In this document: one piece after another, positions 16,379 to 24,543 of the stretch | Layout: each line of letters starts with the position of its first letter | How positions within the stretch are numbered: position 1 is the first letter of the stretch | NCBI RefSeq assembly: GCF_003628505.1 | Contig: NZ_RBZP01000001.1 | Location: forward strand, 62,001-126,000 | DNA from: Oceanobacillus halophilus | Lineage (GTDB): Bacteria > Bacillota > Bacilli > Bacillales > Amphibacillaceae | Length of the DNA stretch: 64,000 bases | Direction: 5' to 3' | Program-made: the position numbers and the translations under genes | Notes under the pieces: generated by a model | Seen by the model: the letters and a program-made list of their open reading frames with translations, nothing else | What the model was told of the DNA's origin: nothing | Databases searched by the model: none

Positions 16379-17758
16379 ATGACAAAGAATACGGAAGAAA
16401 TTGTGCAAAGCTCACTTCAAGTATTATTTAATGATAATGATTTTTTACCAGAATTACAAAGTGAAATAAGGGAGAAAGCTTTACGTTCCTTACGCTCCAT
16501 TCTTTCTACCCCGAATCAAGTCCATAAATCATTTTTGAGAGTTTCATTAGAAAATGGAGAGATTGTAAGAATTCCAGCTTTTCGTGTTCAGCATAACAAT
16601 ATATTAGGGGCTTATAAGGGCGGGATTCGATTTCATGAAACAGTCAATGAAGAGGAAGTTGTAAATTTAGCAACTTTGATGACATTAAAAAATGCCTTGC
16701 ATGATGTTCCATTTGGAGGTGCTAAGGGTGGAGTTGTGATAAATCCGAGAGATTATTCTGTTAGAGAACTGCACTTAATTTGCAAGAGATATGTACAGTA
16801 TTTTAGCAGTATTATTGGACCTGACAAAGATATCCCAGCACCAGATATGGGAACAAGCGAAAGAGAAATGGACTGGATGATGGGTGAATACAAGAGTATC
16901 CACCCGGGAGAAAGCTATCTTGATAGTTTTACAGGAAAAAGTGTCATAAATGGTGGTTCTCTTGGAAGAAAAATGGCAACAGGAAAAGGAGTATATTTTT
17001 CATTACGCTATTTACTTCATGATTTTCCAAAAGAACACAAGAATTACTTGAATAATCTTAAGAATAAATTTGCTGACACGATTCTAGAACAGGAAGGAAA
17101 ACCGTTGAAGCTTGCTATTCAAGGTTTTGGAAATGTAGGTTCAGTTGTAGCGCTAGAAGCTTTTAATTGTACACATTTAGATAATCAAATAGTGGCAGTA
17201 AGTGACCGAAATGTAACATTGTACAATCCAAGTGGTCTGAATATACCAAAGTTAATCGAATATGCTTCTAAACATGGTGGGGACCTTCCAATAAGTAATG
17301 AACATCTGCAACAGGCTTCTATTTCAGCACAAATAAAGAAGAGAGATTGGTTGTTACAGATAGATGCTGATATACTTTTTCTAGCAGCTCTAGAGGACCA
17401 AGTACACAAGGATAATATGGATCAAATAAAAGCTAAAGTTATCATTGAAGGTGCAAATGCTCCTATTACAGGTATTGCAGATTCGTATTTAAGCGACAGG
17501 GGAACAGTTATAATTCCTGATATTCTGGTGAATGCAGGTGGTGTAATTGTATCGTATTTCGAATGGCTGCAAGGTAGAGAAACTCAATTCTACACAGAAA
17601 AAGAAGTTTATAAACGTCTGTTTAATAAAATGAAAACAACCTTTGATGTCGTTTACCCGCAATTTGTAAGCGACAATCTTCCATTAAGAGAAAATTGTTA
17701 TATAGAAGCGATAATGAAGCTTTCAACTGTTTTATATAAACAAGGAAAGTTATACTAA
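16379..17758 (+). CDS. Glu/Leu/Phe/Val dehydrogenase family enzyme
   Basis: The ATG at 16379 follows GGGAGGGTAAAT. The 459-residue protein has the amino-acid-dehydrogenase fold. The substrate-binding half contains YKGGIRFH (Lys80), Lys104 and the catalytic lysine region PFGGAKGG (Lys116), followed by PAPDMGTSEREMDW. The Rossmann half has IQGFGNVGSV and EGANAP. It catalyses NAD(P)-linked oxidative deamination, most likely of glutamate. It is about 35 residues longer than B. subtilis GudB/RocG, with extra sequence around 205-230, so it is a divergent branch. It shares an operon with the preceding permease. Confidence 0.85.
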   Translation: MTKNTEEIVQSSLQVLFNDNDFLPELQSEIREKALRSLRSILSTPNQVHKSFLRVSLENGEIVRIPAFRVQHNNILGAYKGGIRFHETVNEEEVVNLATLMTLKNALHDVPFGGAKGGVVINPRDYSVRELHLICKRYVQYFSSIIGPDKDIPAPDMGTSEREMDWMMGEYKSIHPGESYLDSFTGKSVINGGSLGRKMATGKGVYFSLRYLLHDFPKEHKNYLNNLKNKFADTILEQEGKPLKLAIQGFGNVGSVVALEAFNCTHLDNQIVAVSDRNVTLYNPSGLNIPKLIEYASKHGGDLPISNEHLQQASISAQIKKRDWLLQIDADILFLAALEDQVHKDNMDQIKAKVIIEGANAPITGIADSYLSDRGTVIIPDILVNAGGVIVSYFEWLQGRETQFYTEKEVYKRLFNKMKTTFDVVYPQFVSDNLPLRENCYIEAIMKLSTVLYKQGKLY

Positions 17759-17818
17759 AACTTTTATATAACAGAGCCTTTTCGCTTTACTTTATAAAGT
17801 TTATGTACTATGTCGAAG

Positions 17819-17870
17819 TTGATAGATATTCCTGATTTATTTAATTAAGTTAATCCACAATCTATACAAA
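17819..17870 (+). repeat. Modular dispersed repeat, minimal copy (two ends, no modules)
   Basis: The sequence GTTGATAGATATTCCTGATT continues into TATTTAATTAAGTTAATCC and TCTATACAAA. This is the left terminus of the family joined straight to the right terminus through TTAATTAA, with no GC-rich interior. It looks like the basal or excised form. Confidence 0.65.
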
Positions 17871-17900
17871 ATACAATAAAAAATATAGCCTTATATAAAG

Positions 17901-17932
17901 ATCAGTTCCTAGTAAAAAGGAACTGGTTTTTT
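17901..17932 (+). terminator. Rho-independent terminator
   Basis: ATCAGTTCCT pairs with AGGAACTGGT and TTTTTT follows. It separates the glutamate dehydrogenase operon from cstA; the minimal repeat lies between it and the dehydrogenase stop codon. Confidence 0.75.
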
Positions 17933-17976
17933 AATGGAAAAGTATGAAAAAAATATTATTATTAATTATTCAGATA

Positions 17977-18005
17977 TTTACATTTATATAAAACTGTTAT
18001 AGAAT
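17977..18005 (+). promoter_or_regulatory. Candidate sigma-A promoter for cstA
   Basis: TTTACA (17977-17982) and TAGAAT (18000-18005) are separated by 17 bases and lie 70 bases before the cstA start. Each hexamer departs from consensus by one base. Confidence 0.5.
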
Positions 18006-18021
18006 AAGTTCAGTACTTAGG

Positions 18022-18037
18022 TCAATGCGCTTTCATA
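18022..18037 (-). promoter_or_regulatory. Candidate cre (CcpA) site in the cstA leader
   Basis: Read on the minus strand, ATGAAAGCGCATTGAC resembles the cre consensus WTGNNARCGNWWWCAW with mismatches only in the last four bases. Its place about 20 bases after the predicted -10 box would suit roadblock repression by CcpA, which fits a carbon-starvation gene. This is weak evidence on sequence alone. Confidence 0.4.
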
Positions 18038-18074
18038 TGAGGGGAAATTACTATTACAGGGGAGGTAGAAAGAA

Positions 18075-19817
18075 TTGAATGCTATTTTAGTTGCGATTAT
18101 TGGTCTTGTTGTGTTTGCATTAGGTTATCGCTATTATTCTAAGTTTGTAGCAGAAAAGATTTTTAGATTAGATCCAAATTATGTTACACCAGCCCATAAA
18201 TATAAAGACGGGGTGGACTTTGTGCCTACAAATAAATTTGTTTTGTGGGGACATCATTTTACATCAGTTGCTGGTGCAGCACCTATTTTAGGTCCAGCGA
18301 TTGCACTCTATTGGGGATGGTTACCAGCATTATTATGGGTTATTCTAGGTACAGTGTTTGCTGCAGGAGTGCATGATTTTGGTACATTGGCATTATCAGT
18401 AAGAAACAAGGGGCAGTCTATTGGTACTATTGCTGATAAGTTAATTGGAAAAAGAGGAAAGTTACTGTTCTTATTTATTATTTTAATTCTTGTCTTGATG
18501 GTCAATGCCGTATTTGCCTGGGTAATTGCCAATTTATTTATTACTTTCCCATCAAGTGTATTACCAGTTATGTTTCAAATTCCACTTGCAATTGCAATTG
18601 GATATTTAGTTTACAAGAAGAACGTAAAGATGCTTATTCCTTCTCTTATCGTTCTTGCTATAATGTATTTTATTGCAGTACTGGCAGCTCAATATGAAGT
18701 GTTACAAATTGACTTAGTTCGATACATGGGTGGAGAAGACGGTGCCGGTTTATTTGGACTTGGAGCAGTGTCTACGGCATTTATGATTTGGATTGTATTT
18801 TTAATGGTTTATTGTTATATCGCATCCACTTTACCAGTCTGGAAGCTATTGCAGCCAAGGGACTTTATTAATTCCCATCAATTAGTAGTTGGTTTAGCAA
18901 TTTTATATCTTGGATTACTATTCACAAATCCAGAATTAACTGCACCAGTGTATAACGAAAACCCTGATAGAAATTGGTTGCCACTATTATTCATTACAGT
19001 TGCTTGTGGTGCTATTTCTGGTTTCCATGGACTAGTTTCTTCTGGAACTTCTTCCAAGCAGTTAGATAAGGAAACAGATGCTCGATTTGTCGGTTATTTT
19101 GGTGCAGTAGGTGAAGGTATACTAGCCTTAATTTCCATTCTAGCTGTAGGAACATTCTTTGCAAATGCTGATGAGTTCTTTGGAACATATAGCAGTTTCA
19201 ATGCAGCCAATGGAGCTGGACTCGGTGTATTTGTAGAGGGGGCAGCTGTATTAGCTGGTGGATTAGGTATTCCAGCTCATATTGCGGCAACCATTGTTTC
19301 CGTAATTGTTGTTAGTTTTGCAGCGACTACACTCGATACAGCTGTTCGTTTAATGCGCTACATTATTGCAGAACTAGGTGAGGAATATAAAGTTCCTGCA
19401 TTAACTAAAACACATGTTGCTACCTCAATTGCAGTACTATCCAGTGCGGCACTTGTGTTAATCCCTGAAGGACCAAATGGATTTGGTTCCGGTGGGTACC
19501 TAATTTGGCCATTATTTGGTACATCTAATCAATTGCTTGCTGGTATAAGTTTAATGTTAATTTCAATCTGGTTAAAACGAAAAGGAAGAAGTTACGCCAT
19601 TACATTGATACCGATGATATTCCTAATGATTATGACAATGGTTGCCTTGTTCCAACAAGTATTCCTTGAATGGGCTTGGTGGGGCACAGGTTCCAACACA
19701 TTACTATTCGTATTAGGAGCAATCATCTTCGTCTTTGCATTCTGGATCGCACTAACGTCGTATTCAGTTATCACAGGTAAATTTGATGATGAAATTAATA
19801 AAAACAAGGTAGGATAA
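18075..19817 (+). CDS. cstA: Carbon starvation protein A (CstA) transporter
   Basis: A 580-residue membrane protein with about 16 hydrophobic segments, starting at TTG behind GGGGAGG. The N-terminal block contains the family motif HHFTSVAGAAPILGPAIA, the loop AGVHDFGTLALSVRN and, later, GFHGLVSSGTSSKQL and FAATTLDTAVRLMRY. CstA-family proteins import pyruvate or peptides when preferred carbon is scarce; which substrate applies here is unknown. It is a single gene with a putative cre site upstream and a terminator at 19831. Confidence 0.94.
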   Translation: MNAILVAIIGLVVFALGYRYYSKFVAEKIFRLDPNYVTPAHKYKDGVDFVPTNKFVLWGHHFTSVAGAAPILGPAIALYWGWLPALLWVILGTVFAAGVHDFGTLALSVRNKGQSIGTIADKLIGKRGKLLFLFIILILVLMVNAVFAWVIANLFITFPSSVLPVMFQIPLAIAIGYLVYKKNVKMLIPSLIVLAIMYFIAVLAAQYEVLQIDLVRYMGGEDGAGLFGLGAVSTAFMIWIVFLMVYCYIASTLPVWKLLQPRDFINSHQLVVGLAILYLGLLFTNPELTAPVYNENPDRNWLPLLFITVACGAISGFHGLVSSGTSSKQLDKETDARFVGYFGAVGEGILALISILAVGTFFANADEFFGTYSSFNAANGAGLGVFVEGAAVLAGGLGIPAHIAATIVSVIVVSFAATTLDTAVRLMRYIIAELGEEYKVPALTKTHVATSIAVLSSAALVLIPEGPNGFGSGGYLIWPLFGTSNQLLAGISLMLISIWLKRKGRSYAITLIPMIFLMIMTMVALFQQVFLEWAWWGTGSNTLLFVLGAIIFVFAFWIALTSYSVITGKFDDEINKNKVG

Positions 19818-19830
19818 AGATAAAACTATG

Positions 19831-19862
19831 AAAAAGGGGTCATTACACATGATCCCTTTTTC
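19831..19862 (+). terminator. Rho-independent terminator after cstA
   Basis: AAAAAGGGGTCA pairs with TGATCCCTTTTT around an eight-base loop; the 3' arm itself supplies the T-run. Confidence 0.85.
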
Positions 19863-19996
19863 TACATACTTGCATTAGAACATGCGTGAATTTGGAGCAA
19901 TAGTGCTTTTTATTCGCGCCAGATAGTCCCCGTGCGTAATTTGTTTATATATTTCACATTTGTATTAATGTTGAAGGATTATTTAACTATGTCGTA

Positions 19997-20612
19997 GTTG
20001 ATAGAAACTGTTGATATATTTAATTCAAAATAGTAGCGCTCGCTTTCACTTATGAATGTTTTCTGCTGACAATCGCTCCGGCAGAATACTTCGCTTTCCG
20101 CGGGCACGGCCTCAGCCTCCTCGCGGAAAGACATACTTGCGCCTGCGTCTCCTAGTAACGCTTCGAAGTAGGCTACCTCGGCGCAAGGGCCAAAGGAGCT
20201 AGTCAAGTAGTACCCTCGCTGTGGGGTCTTCGGACACGTGCTTTTCCCGCAGGACAAGGAAGGCTTCGTCAGCATTACATCGCACGAAGAAAATTGGTAT
20301 TTATTTTCGAGGAGTCTTCGTATTCTGCCTCCGCTATGTTATAAGCTCTTGATAGCTTTAAAGCTATAGACCATAATGTCACGTTTGAGGTAGTTGTTTC
20401 TTGTTTAAACAGAGTTTTCGAGGTTAGAAACAAGTAGAGCAGGCACTTAGCGAAGGAAATACACGGAGACTCCTGCGGGAAGAAGAGCATCGGTGAGACT
20501 GCTGAGTGCGCCAGCGCGAAGGAGGCTCACCAGCTCCCCGCGGAAAGCGTAGTGTATTTCCGTAGCGGAGACAGAGCAGTATTCTGAATTAAAGATATCA
20601 AGACTCTATACA
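19997..20612 (+). repeat. Modular GC-rich dispersed repeat, longest copy D
   Basis: At about 615 bp this is the largest copy. It begins GTTGATAGAAACTGTTGATA and ends GCAGTATTCTGAATTAAAG then TCTATACAG. It combines modules found separately elsewhere. One is CTTGCGCC...GGCGCAAG (also in copy B). Another is GTGGGGTCTTCGGACACGTG with CCCGCAGGA (also in the 4-, 35- and 38-kb copies). A third is the GAAGGAAATACACGGAGACT to TAGTGTATTTCCGTAGCG block (also at 4 and 35 kb). Its AT-rich middle (about 20330-20440) resembles that of the 38-kb copy. No coding role is apparent. Confidence 0.82.
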
Positions 20613-20694
20613 GAATACACGTAAACTATAAAAAATAAACAATTTACTTAGAAATGTGTTCTTATTATAAACTTACAAAAAGGTGGCGAGACGG

Positions 20695-20955
20695 ATGATG
20701 CTAGATAAATTAAAACAACTTATTGAATGGTATGAGGAAGTACTTAGTATGCCACATCGAACAGAAATTGCGAGAGAACTAAGAAATGAAGATGATCTAT
20801 TTCTTTTACTACTTTATTCCGAAATGATTGGAATACCAAATCCCGTATATTACTACACATTGGAACTTTATCCATACATGATTGAAAAATTCCATGATTG
20901 GCACCTAAGAATGGGAATGGATAAGTCACCATTAACAGGTATACGTTGCTGCTAA
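20695..20955 (+). CDS. Cory-CC-star family small protein
   Basis: The start at 20695 gives correct spacing from AAGGTGG; the GTG at 20683 lies inside that site. The 86-residue soluble protein has aromatic residues in mid-sequence (NPVYYYTLELYPYM) and ends in GIRCC directly before the stop codon. This is the C-terminal vicinal cysteine pattern for which the cory-CC-star family is named, and that family is found beside ArsA-type ATPases. Exactly that neighbour starts 22 bases downstream. Its biochemical role is not known. The terminal cysteine pair could bind metal or load a client. Confidence 0.85.
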   Translation: MMLDKLKQLIEWYEEVLSMPHRTEIARELRNEDDLFLLLLYSEMIGIPNPVYYYTLELYPYMIEKFHDWHLRMGMDKSPLTGIRCC

Positions 20956-20977
20956 CATAGAGAAAAGAGGGGATGAA

Positions 20978-21901
20978 ATGAAAGAATTAGAGAAAAAAAT
21001 TATCTTTGTTGGAGGAAAAGGTGGTGTTGGAAAGTCTACATCAGCAGCCGCCATTGCTTGGAAATCAGCACAATCAGGTAATCGTACATTGTTGATATCT
21101 ACGGATCCAGCTCATAATCTGGGTGATATATTTAACCAGAAAATTGGAGGAAAGACTATTAATATATCAGAGAACCTGGATGCTCTAGAAATTGATCCGG
21201 AAATAGAAACAACAAAATATATTAATAGTGTTAAAGAGAATATAAAAGGTACAGTCAATACAACGATGATGCAAGAAGTTCATAGACAACTGGATACTGC
21301 AAAGGCATCACCAGGTGCGGATGAAGCTGCATTATTTGATAAACTTATATCAATCATTCTAGAGGAAAGAACGAACTATGATAAGCTTATCTTTGATACC
21401 GCTCCTACAGGACATACTATAAGACTTCTTTCATTACCGGAGTTAATGGGTGTTTGGATTGAAGGTTTACTAAAAAGACGTAAGAAAACGAATGAAAATT
21501 ACACACAATTGTTAAATGACGGTGAACCGATAGAAGATCCAATATACGATGTCTTAAAAGAAAGGAAGGATAGGTTTCAAAAAGCACGAGAGGTTTTGTT
21601 AGATCATGATAATACAGGATTTGTTTTTGTACTTAATGCAGAAAGATTGCCTATTTTAGAAACTAAAAAAGCAATCGAATTATTAGACAAGTATCACCTA
21701 CATGTGAAAACATTAATTATAAATAAGATATTACCAGATGATGTAGATGGAGATTTTTTACAACAACGGAAGGAACATGAAAAACACTATGTGGAAATGA
21801 TTGAAGATACGTTCAAACATCAACAGCTAATTTATGTTCCACTATTTGCAAAAGATATTACAAGTAAACAGCAATTAGAGAAAATTAGTAGTTATTACTA
21901 G
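20978..21901 (+). CDS. ArsA/GET3-family ATPase
   Basis: A 307-residue soluble P-loop ATPase of the ArsA/GET3 class. The deviant Walker A is GGKGGVGKST (12-21), switch I is STDPAHNLGD and switch II is DTAPTGHTIRLLSLP. It is a single-domain form, about half the length of plasmid ArsA, and no arsenite permease or ArsR gene is nearby, so arsenite export is not indicated. It lies between the cory-CC-star gene and a medium-chain reductase gene with short gaps (22 and 15 bases), suggesting a three-gene operon. Handling of a tail-anchored protein or a metal is possible but unproven. Confidence 0.87.
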   Translation: MKELEKKIIFVGGKGGVGKSTSAAAIAWKSAQSGNRTLLISTDPAHNLGDIFNQKIGGKTINISENLDALEIDPEIETTKYINSVKENIKGTVNTTMMQEVHRQLDTAKASPGADEAALFDKLISIILEERTNYDKLIFDTAPTGHTIRLLSLPELMGVWIEGLLKRRKKTNENYTQLLNDGEPIEDPIYDVLKERKDRFQKAREVLLDHDNTGFVFVLNAERLPILETKKAIELLDKYHLHVKTLIINKILPDDVDGDFLQQRKEHEKHYVEMIEDTFKHQQLIYVPLFAKDITSKQQLEKISSYY

Positions 21902-21916
21902 AAAGGATGACAAGTG

Positions 21917-22900
21917 ATGAAAGCATTTGTACTCGAAGATGGCAAGCAGAATATAAAAGAGATGGATAATCCTATTGCAGGTGAAGGGCAAGTAGTCGTT
22001 TCACTAAGAGCTGCTGGATTAAATCGTCGTGACCTTTATATACCAAACCGTAGAGGAGATAATAAGAAAGCATTAATACTTGGTTCTGATGGTTCTGGTG
22101 TGGTGGAATCGATAGGGGAGAGAGTTACTAATTTTAAAGTTGGGGATGAAGTAATTATTAATCCTGCTTTACGATGGTATGAAACCACTGATGCACCTCC
22201 GAAACAGTTTGATATTTTGGGAATGCCAGATCATGGAACATTTGCTGAAAAGATAGTAATATCAGAAGAACAATTAGAACCAAAACCAGATTACCTCTCT
22301 TGGGAAGAAGCCGGGGTACTTGCGTTATCCGCATTAACTGGATATCGAGCCCTAGTTACAAAAGGTCAAATTAAGAAAGAAGATACGGTGTTTATCCCTG
22401 GAGCTGGAAGTGGCGTTGCTACTTACCTTATACAATTTGCTAAGAATATCGGTGCAAAGGTCATTGTTACCTCTAGAAGTAAAGAAAAACAAGAGAATGC
22501 AAAAAAGTTAGGTGCCGATATTGTTCTTGATACGAATAGTGATTGGAATCAGCAATTGGCTGATGAAACCATTGATTTAGTTATTGACAGTGTAGGTGGT
22601 TCAACATTTAATCGTTCCTTAGAAGTTGTGAAAAAAGGTGGAAGAATTGTTACATTTGGTTCTACAACAGAGGATGATATCCAGTTTAATCTAAGAAAAT
22701 TCTTTTACGGCCAGTATCAGTTATTTGGGTCTACCATGGGGAGTAGACAAGAATTAAGAGAGGTTCTTGAGCATATGGAAAAATATAAAATGCATCCCGT
22801 AGTTGATCGGTCATTTTCTTTATACGAAGCCCAAGATGCACTAGATTATTTAAATGAAGGAAATCAATTTGGGAAAATAGCTTTAAAAATTAGTCAATAA
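21917..22900 (+). CDS. Zinc-independent medium-chain alcohol dehydrogenase/quinone reductase-like protein
   Basis: A 327-residue medium-chain dehydrogenase/reductase. The N-terminal GroES-like domain shows AAGLNRRDLYI and GSDGSGVVESIG. The nucleotide-binding domain has the motif GAGSGVATYLIQFAK, then a Rossmann beta strand and VIDSVGGSTFNRSL. The zinc ligands of true alcohol dehydrogenases are missing, so an NADPH-dependent quinone or enone reductase is likely. It is similar to B. subtilis YogA. The ATG at 21917 is preferred to the GTG three bases earlier. It is the last gene of the cory-CC-star operon. Confidence 0.85.
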   Translation: MKAFVLEDGKQNIKEMDNPIAGEGQVVVSLRAAGLNRRDLYIPNRRGDNKKALILGSDGSGVVESIGERVTNFKVGDEVIINPALRWYETTDAPPKQFDILGMPDHGTFAEKIVISEEQLEPKPDYLSWEEAGVLALSALTGYRALVTKGQIKKEDTVFIPGAGSGVATYLIQFAKNIGAKVIVTSRSKEKQENAKKLGADIVLDTNSDWNQQLADETIDLVIDSVGGSTFNRSLEVVKKGGRIVTFGSTTEDDIQFNLRKFFYGQYQLFGSTMGSRQELREVLEHMEKYKMHPVVDRSFSLYEAQDALDYLNEGNQFGKIALKISQ

Positions 22901-22902
22901 TA

Positions 22903-22948
22903 TAAATAAAGCGGACGCGTCTAGATGAAGGGACCCTCCGCTTTGTTT
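22903..22948 (+). terminator. Rho-independent terminator
   Basis: AATAAAGCGGA pairs with TCCGCTTTGTT across a 22-base loop, immediately after the reductase gene. The tail is only moderately T-rich. Confidence 0.65.
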
Positions 22949-22994
22949 ATTTAAGACTCATTTCGTATACTTTGTTGCTTTTTATACGTCATAC

Positions 22995-23120
22995 TCTATA
23001 GAAACTCCTGATTTATTTAATTCAGAATAGCGCTTCACAACCGCTACGGAAATAAACTCCGCTTTCCGCGGGGAGGCTGAGGCCGTGCCCGCGAACCGCA
23101 AGTATTCTGCAGAAAACAGC
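22995..23120 (-). repeat. Modular dispersed repeat, truncated copy E
   Basis: One end is intact (TATAGAAACTCCTGATT...TTCAGAATAGCGC) and is followed by CCGCTACGGAAATAAACTCC, CTTTCCGCGGGG and AGGCTGAGGCCGTGCCCGCG. The copy then breaks off at AAGTATTCTGCAG without the other terminus. Its broken edge abuts the end of the small germination gene at 23122. The strand given is nominal. Confidence 0.7.
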
Positions 23121-23121
23121 C

Positions 23122-23280
23122 TTATCTAAATACTGAAAAAAAAGGGGTCACAACGATACTAATGGCTAAAATAAATATGGCTAATGAACCTACTTTGTTT
23201 TTCTCTTTCCACAGACTAATTCCAAAGCCACATGTGTAGAAAAAGACTAAGATCATTACAGTTGATACGAAGAAGTTCAT
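23122..23280 (-). CDS. Small two-TM protein of the ger operon (D-subunit type)
   Basis: The ATG at 23280 directly follows the gerC stop codon and uses GAGGG inside the gerC end as its ribosome site. The 52 residues form two hydrophobic helices (FFVSTVMILVFFYTCGFGI and VGSLAIFILAISIVV) joined by a basic turn. Small two-TM D proteins encoded with germinant-receptor operons are known in Bacillus, where they modulate receptor function. A truncated repeat abuts the 3' end and may have altered its last residues. Confidence 0.7.
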   Translation of the reverse strand: MNFFVSTVMILVFFYTCGFGISLWKEKNKVGSLAIFILAISIVVTPFFSVFR

Positions 23281-24543
23281 TTAATCCCTCATTTCATCTA
23301 AGCTAGGTAATTCTGTTTGTCTACCGAATTTCTCAAGGTCTACTCGTACATCTGTATGTATTTCCATGTTGGGGTAAGTTTTCATCCAATCGAACGATTC
23401 CCACTCAGGAATTGTAAGAAATTCTTTGCGTGCAACAAGTGACCATCCAAAGGGTTCTGTGCTATATTTTTCTTGTGTCTTTTTAATTAACTCATCAAAC
23501 TTTTCTGTTAGTGTATCTTCAAAAGATTTTTCTAACGTTTGTCTAATTTTCTCACTGTCTGTAAAATCTGTCATCCCGTGATTAGTCATGACTTCGATAG
23601 AAATGGGAATGGTTGCAAGAATAGACGGTTTGGTCTTATCAAGATTCATTTTTAGGTCAACATTAGACTCCCTTCGTATTCTTACGGTCAAATAATGTTC
23701 ATCCGTAAAAGGGTCTGGTAAGGATGTTAGAATTTCATCTGGTTGTTGAAGGACATTACTGAGCAAAAAAGCTAGACGTGTTTCTTCAATAGTCAGTGTG
23801 TCAATCATGATCCCTTCCTTAAAAACTGCTGACCCTGCAAATTGTGTATTGTTCGTTTCCCCTTCAAATTCAAACTCACCTGCTGCTATATTATCAGGAT
23901 CCTTATTTTCTTTCGTATCATCATTTAGTTCGGTAGTTGCATAGATGGATAAAAATAAGTTTGCATCTGCTTCTGTAATTCGGAAGAACCGATTTAGTTT
24001 AGAGGGGGGGACAGTCCCTGTATTAAGTCCACGATTAAACATCAACTCAAAATATTGGTGTGGTCGTGTATCAAGTTTGGGTTGATTATTTTGAACAAAC
24101 ACACTAGGCTCTTCCTGAGATACTAACAATCTGATATCTCTTCTGATTTCCATCGCTTTGGTAGCATCATAAATCCATCGAATAAAATCTTCATCTTTAG
24201 CAAAATCCTCTGATACAATGATAAGTCTGAGTAAATCATAAGTAACCTGTTTGGCAATTACCGCATTTGCTAAACTCCGTGAAGTGATAAAATCTGTTGC
24301 TGAAAAGGAGATGGTTTCCTGGGGAGGCTCGTCACCACCACTACCACCAGCTTGCGTTCCGGATTCAGGATTGGCAAATATATAGGTTATTTTTACGAGA
24401 TTATCATCTTCTTCCGATTTACCTAGACCAATAGCAACAACATAAGCTAATTGATCTACTTCCGTTTGATCCATGCAGCCACTAAGAATGAATACAAGTA
24501 ATATAATGATAAATATTTTTCCTGTGGTGCGAAGTTTGCTCAT
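23281..24543 (-). CDS. Spore germination receptor lipoprotein, GerXC family
   Basis: A 420-residue lipoprotein with signal IIILLVFILSGC, the cysteine being the lipidation site, followed by MDQTEVDQLAYVVAIGLGK, the conserved start of mature GerC proteins. It is the C subunit of a nutrient-germinant receptor in the spore inner membrane. It starts inside the gerB stop (ATGA overlap of four bases), so translation is coupled. Order A-B-C is that of gerA and gerB operons. Which germinant it senses cannot be deduced. Confidence 0.92.
   Translation of the reverse strand: MSKLRTTGKIFIIILLVFILSGCMDQTEVDQLAYVVAIGLGKSEEDDNLVKITYIFANPESGTQAGGSGGDEPPQETISFSATDFITSRSLANAVIAKQVTYDLLRLIIVSEDFAKDEDFIRWIYDATKAMEIRRDIRLLVSQEEPSVFVQNNQPKLDTRPHQYFELMFNRGLNTGTVPPSKLNRFFRITEADANLFLSIYATTELNDDTKENKDPDNIAAGEFEFEGETNNTQFAGSAVFKEGIMIDTLTIEETRLAFLLSNVLQQPDEILTSLPDPFTDEHYLTVRIRRESNVDLKMNLDKTKPSILATIPISIEVMTNHGMTDFTDSEKIRQTLEKSFEDTLTEKFDELIKKTQEKYSTEPFGWSLVARKEFLTIPEWESFDWMKTYPNMEIHTDVRVDLEKFGRQTELPSLDEMRD

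Noticed and set aside
20275-20490. Minus-strand 71-codon frame and a 98-codon frame next to it in the 20-kb repeat
   Set aside because: Both lie wholly in the repeat family; the frames are not kept between copies.
20978-21901. Arsenite resistance by the ArsA-type ATPase
   Set aside because: No arsB, arsR or arsC gene is nearby and the protein is the single-domain form; the cory-CC-star context points elsewhere.
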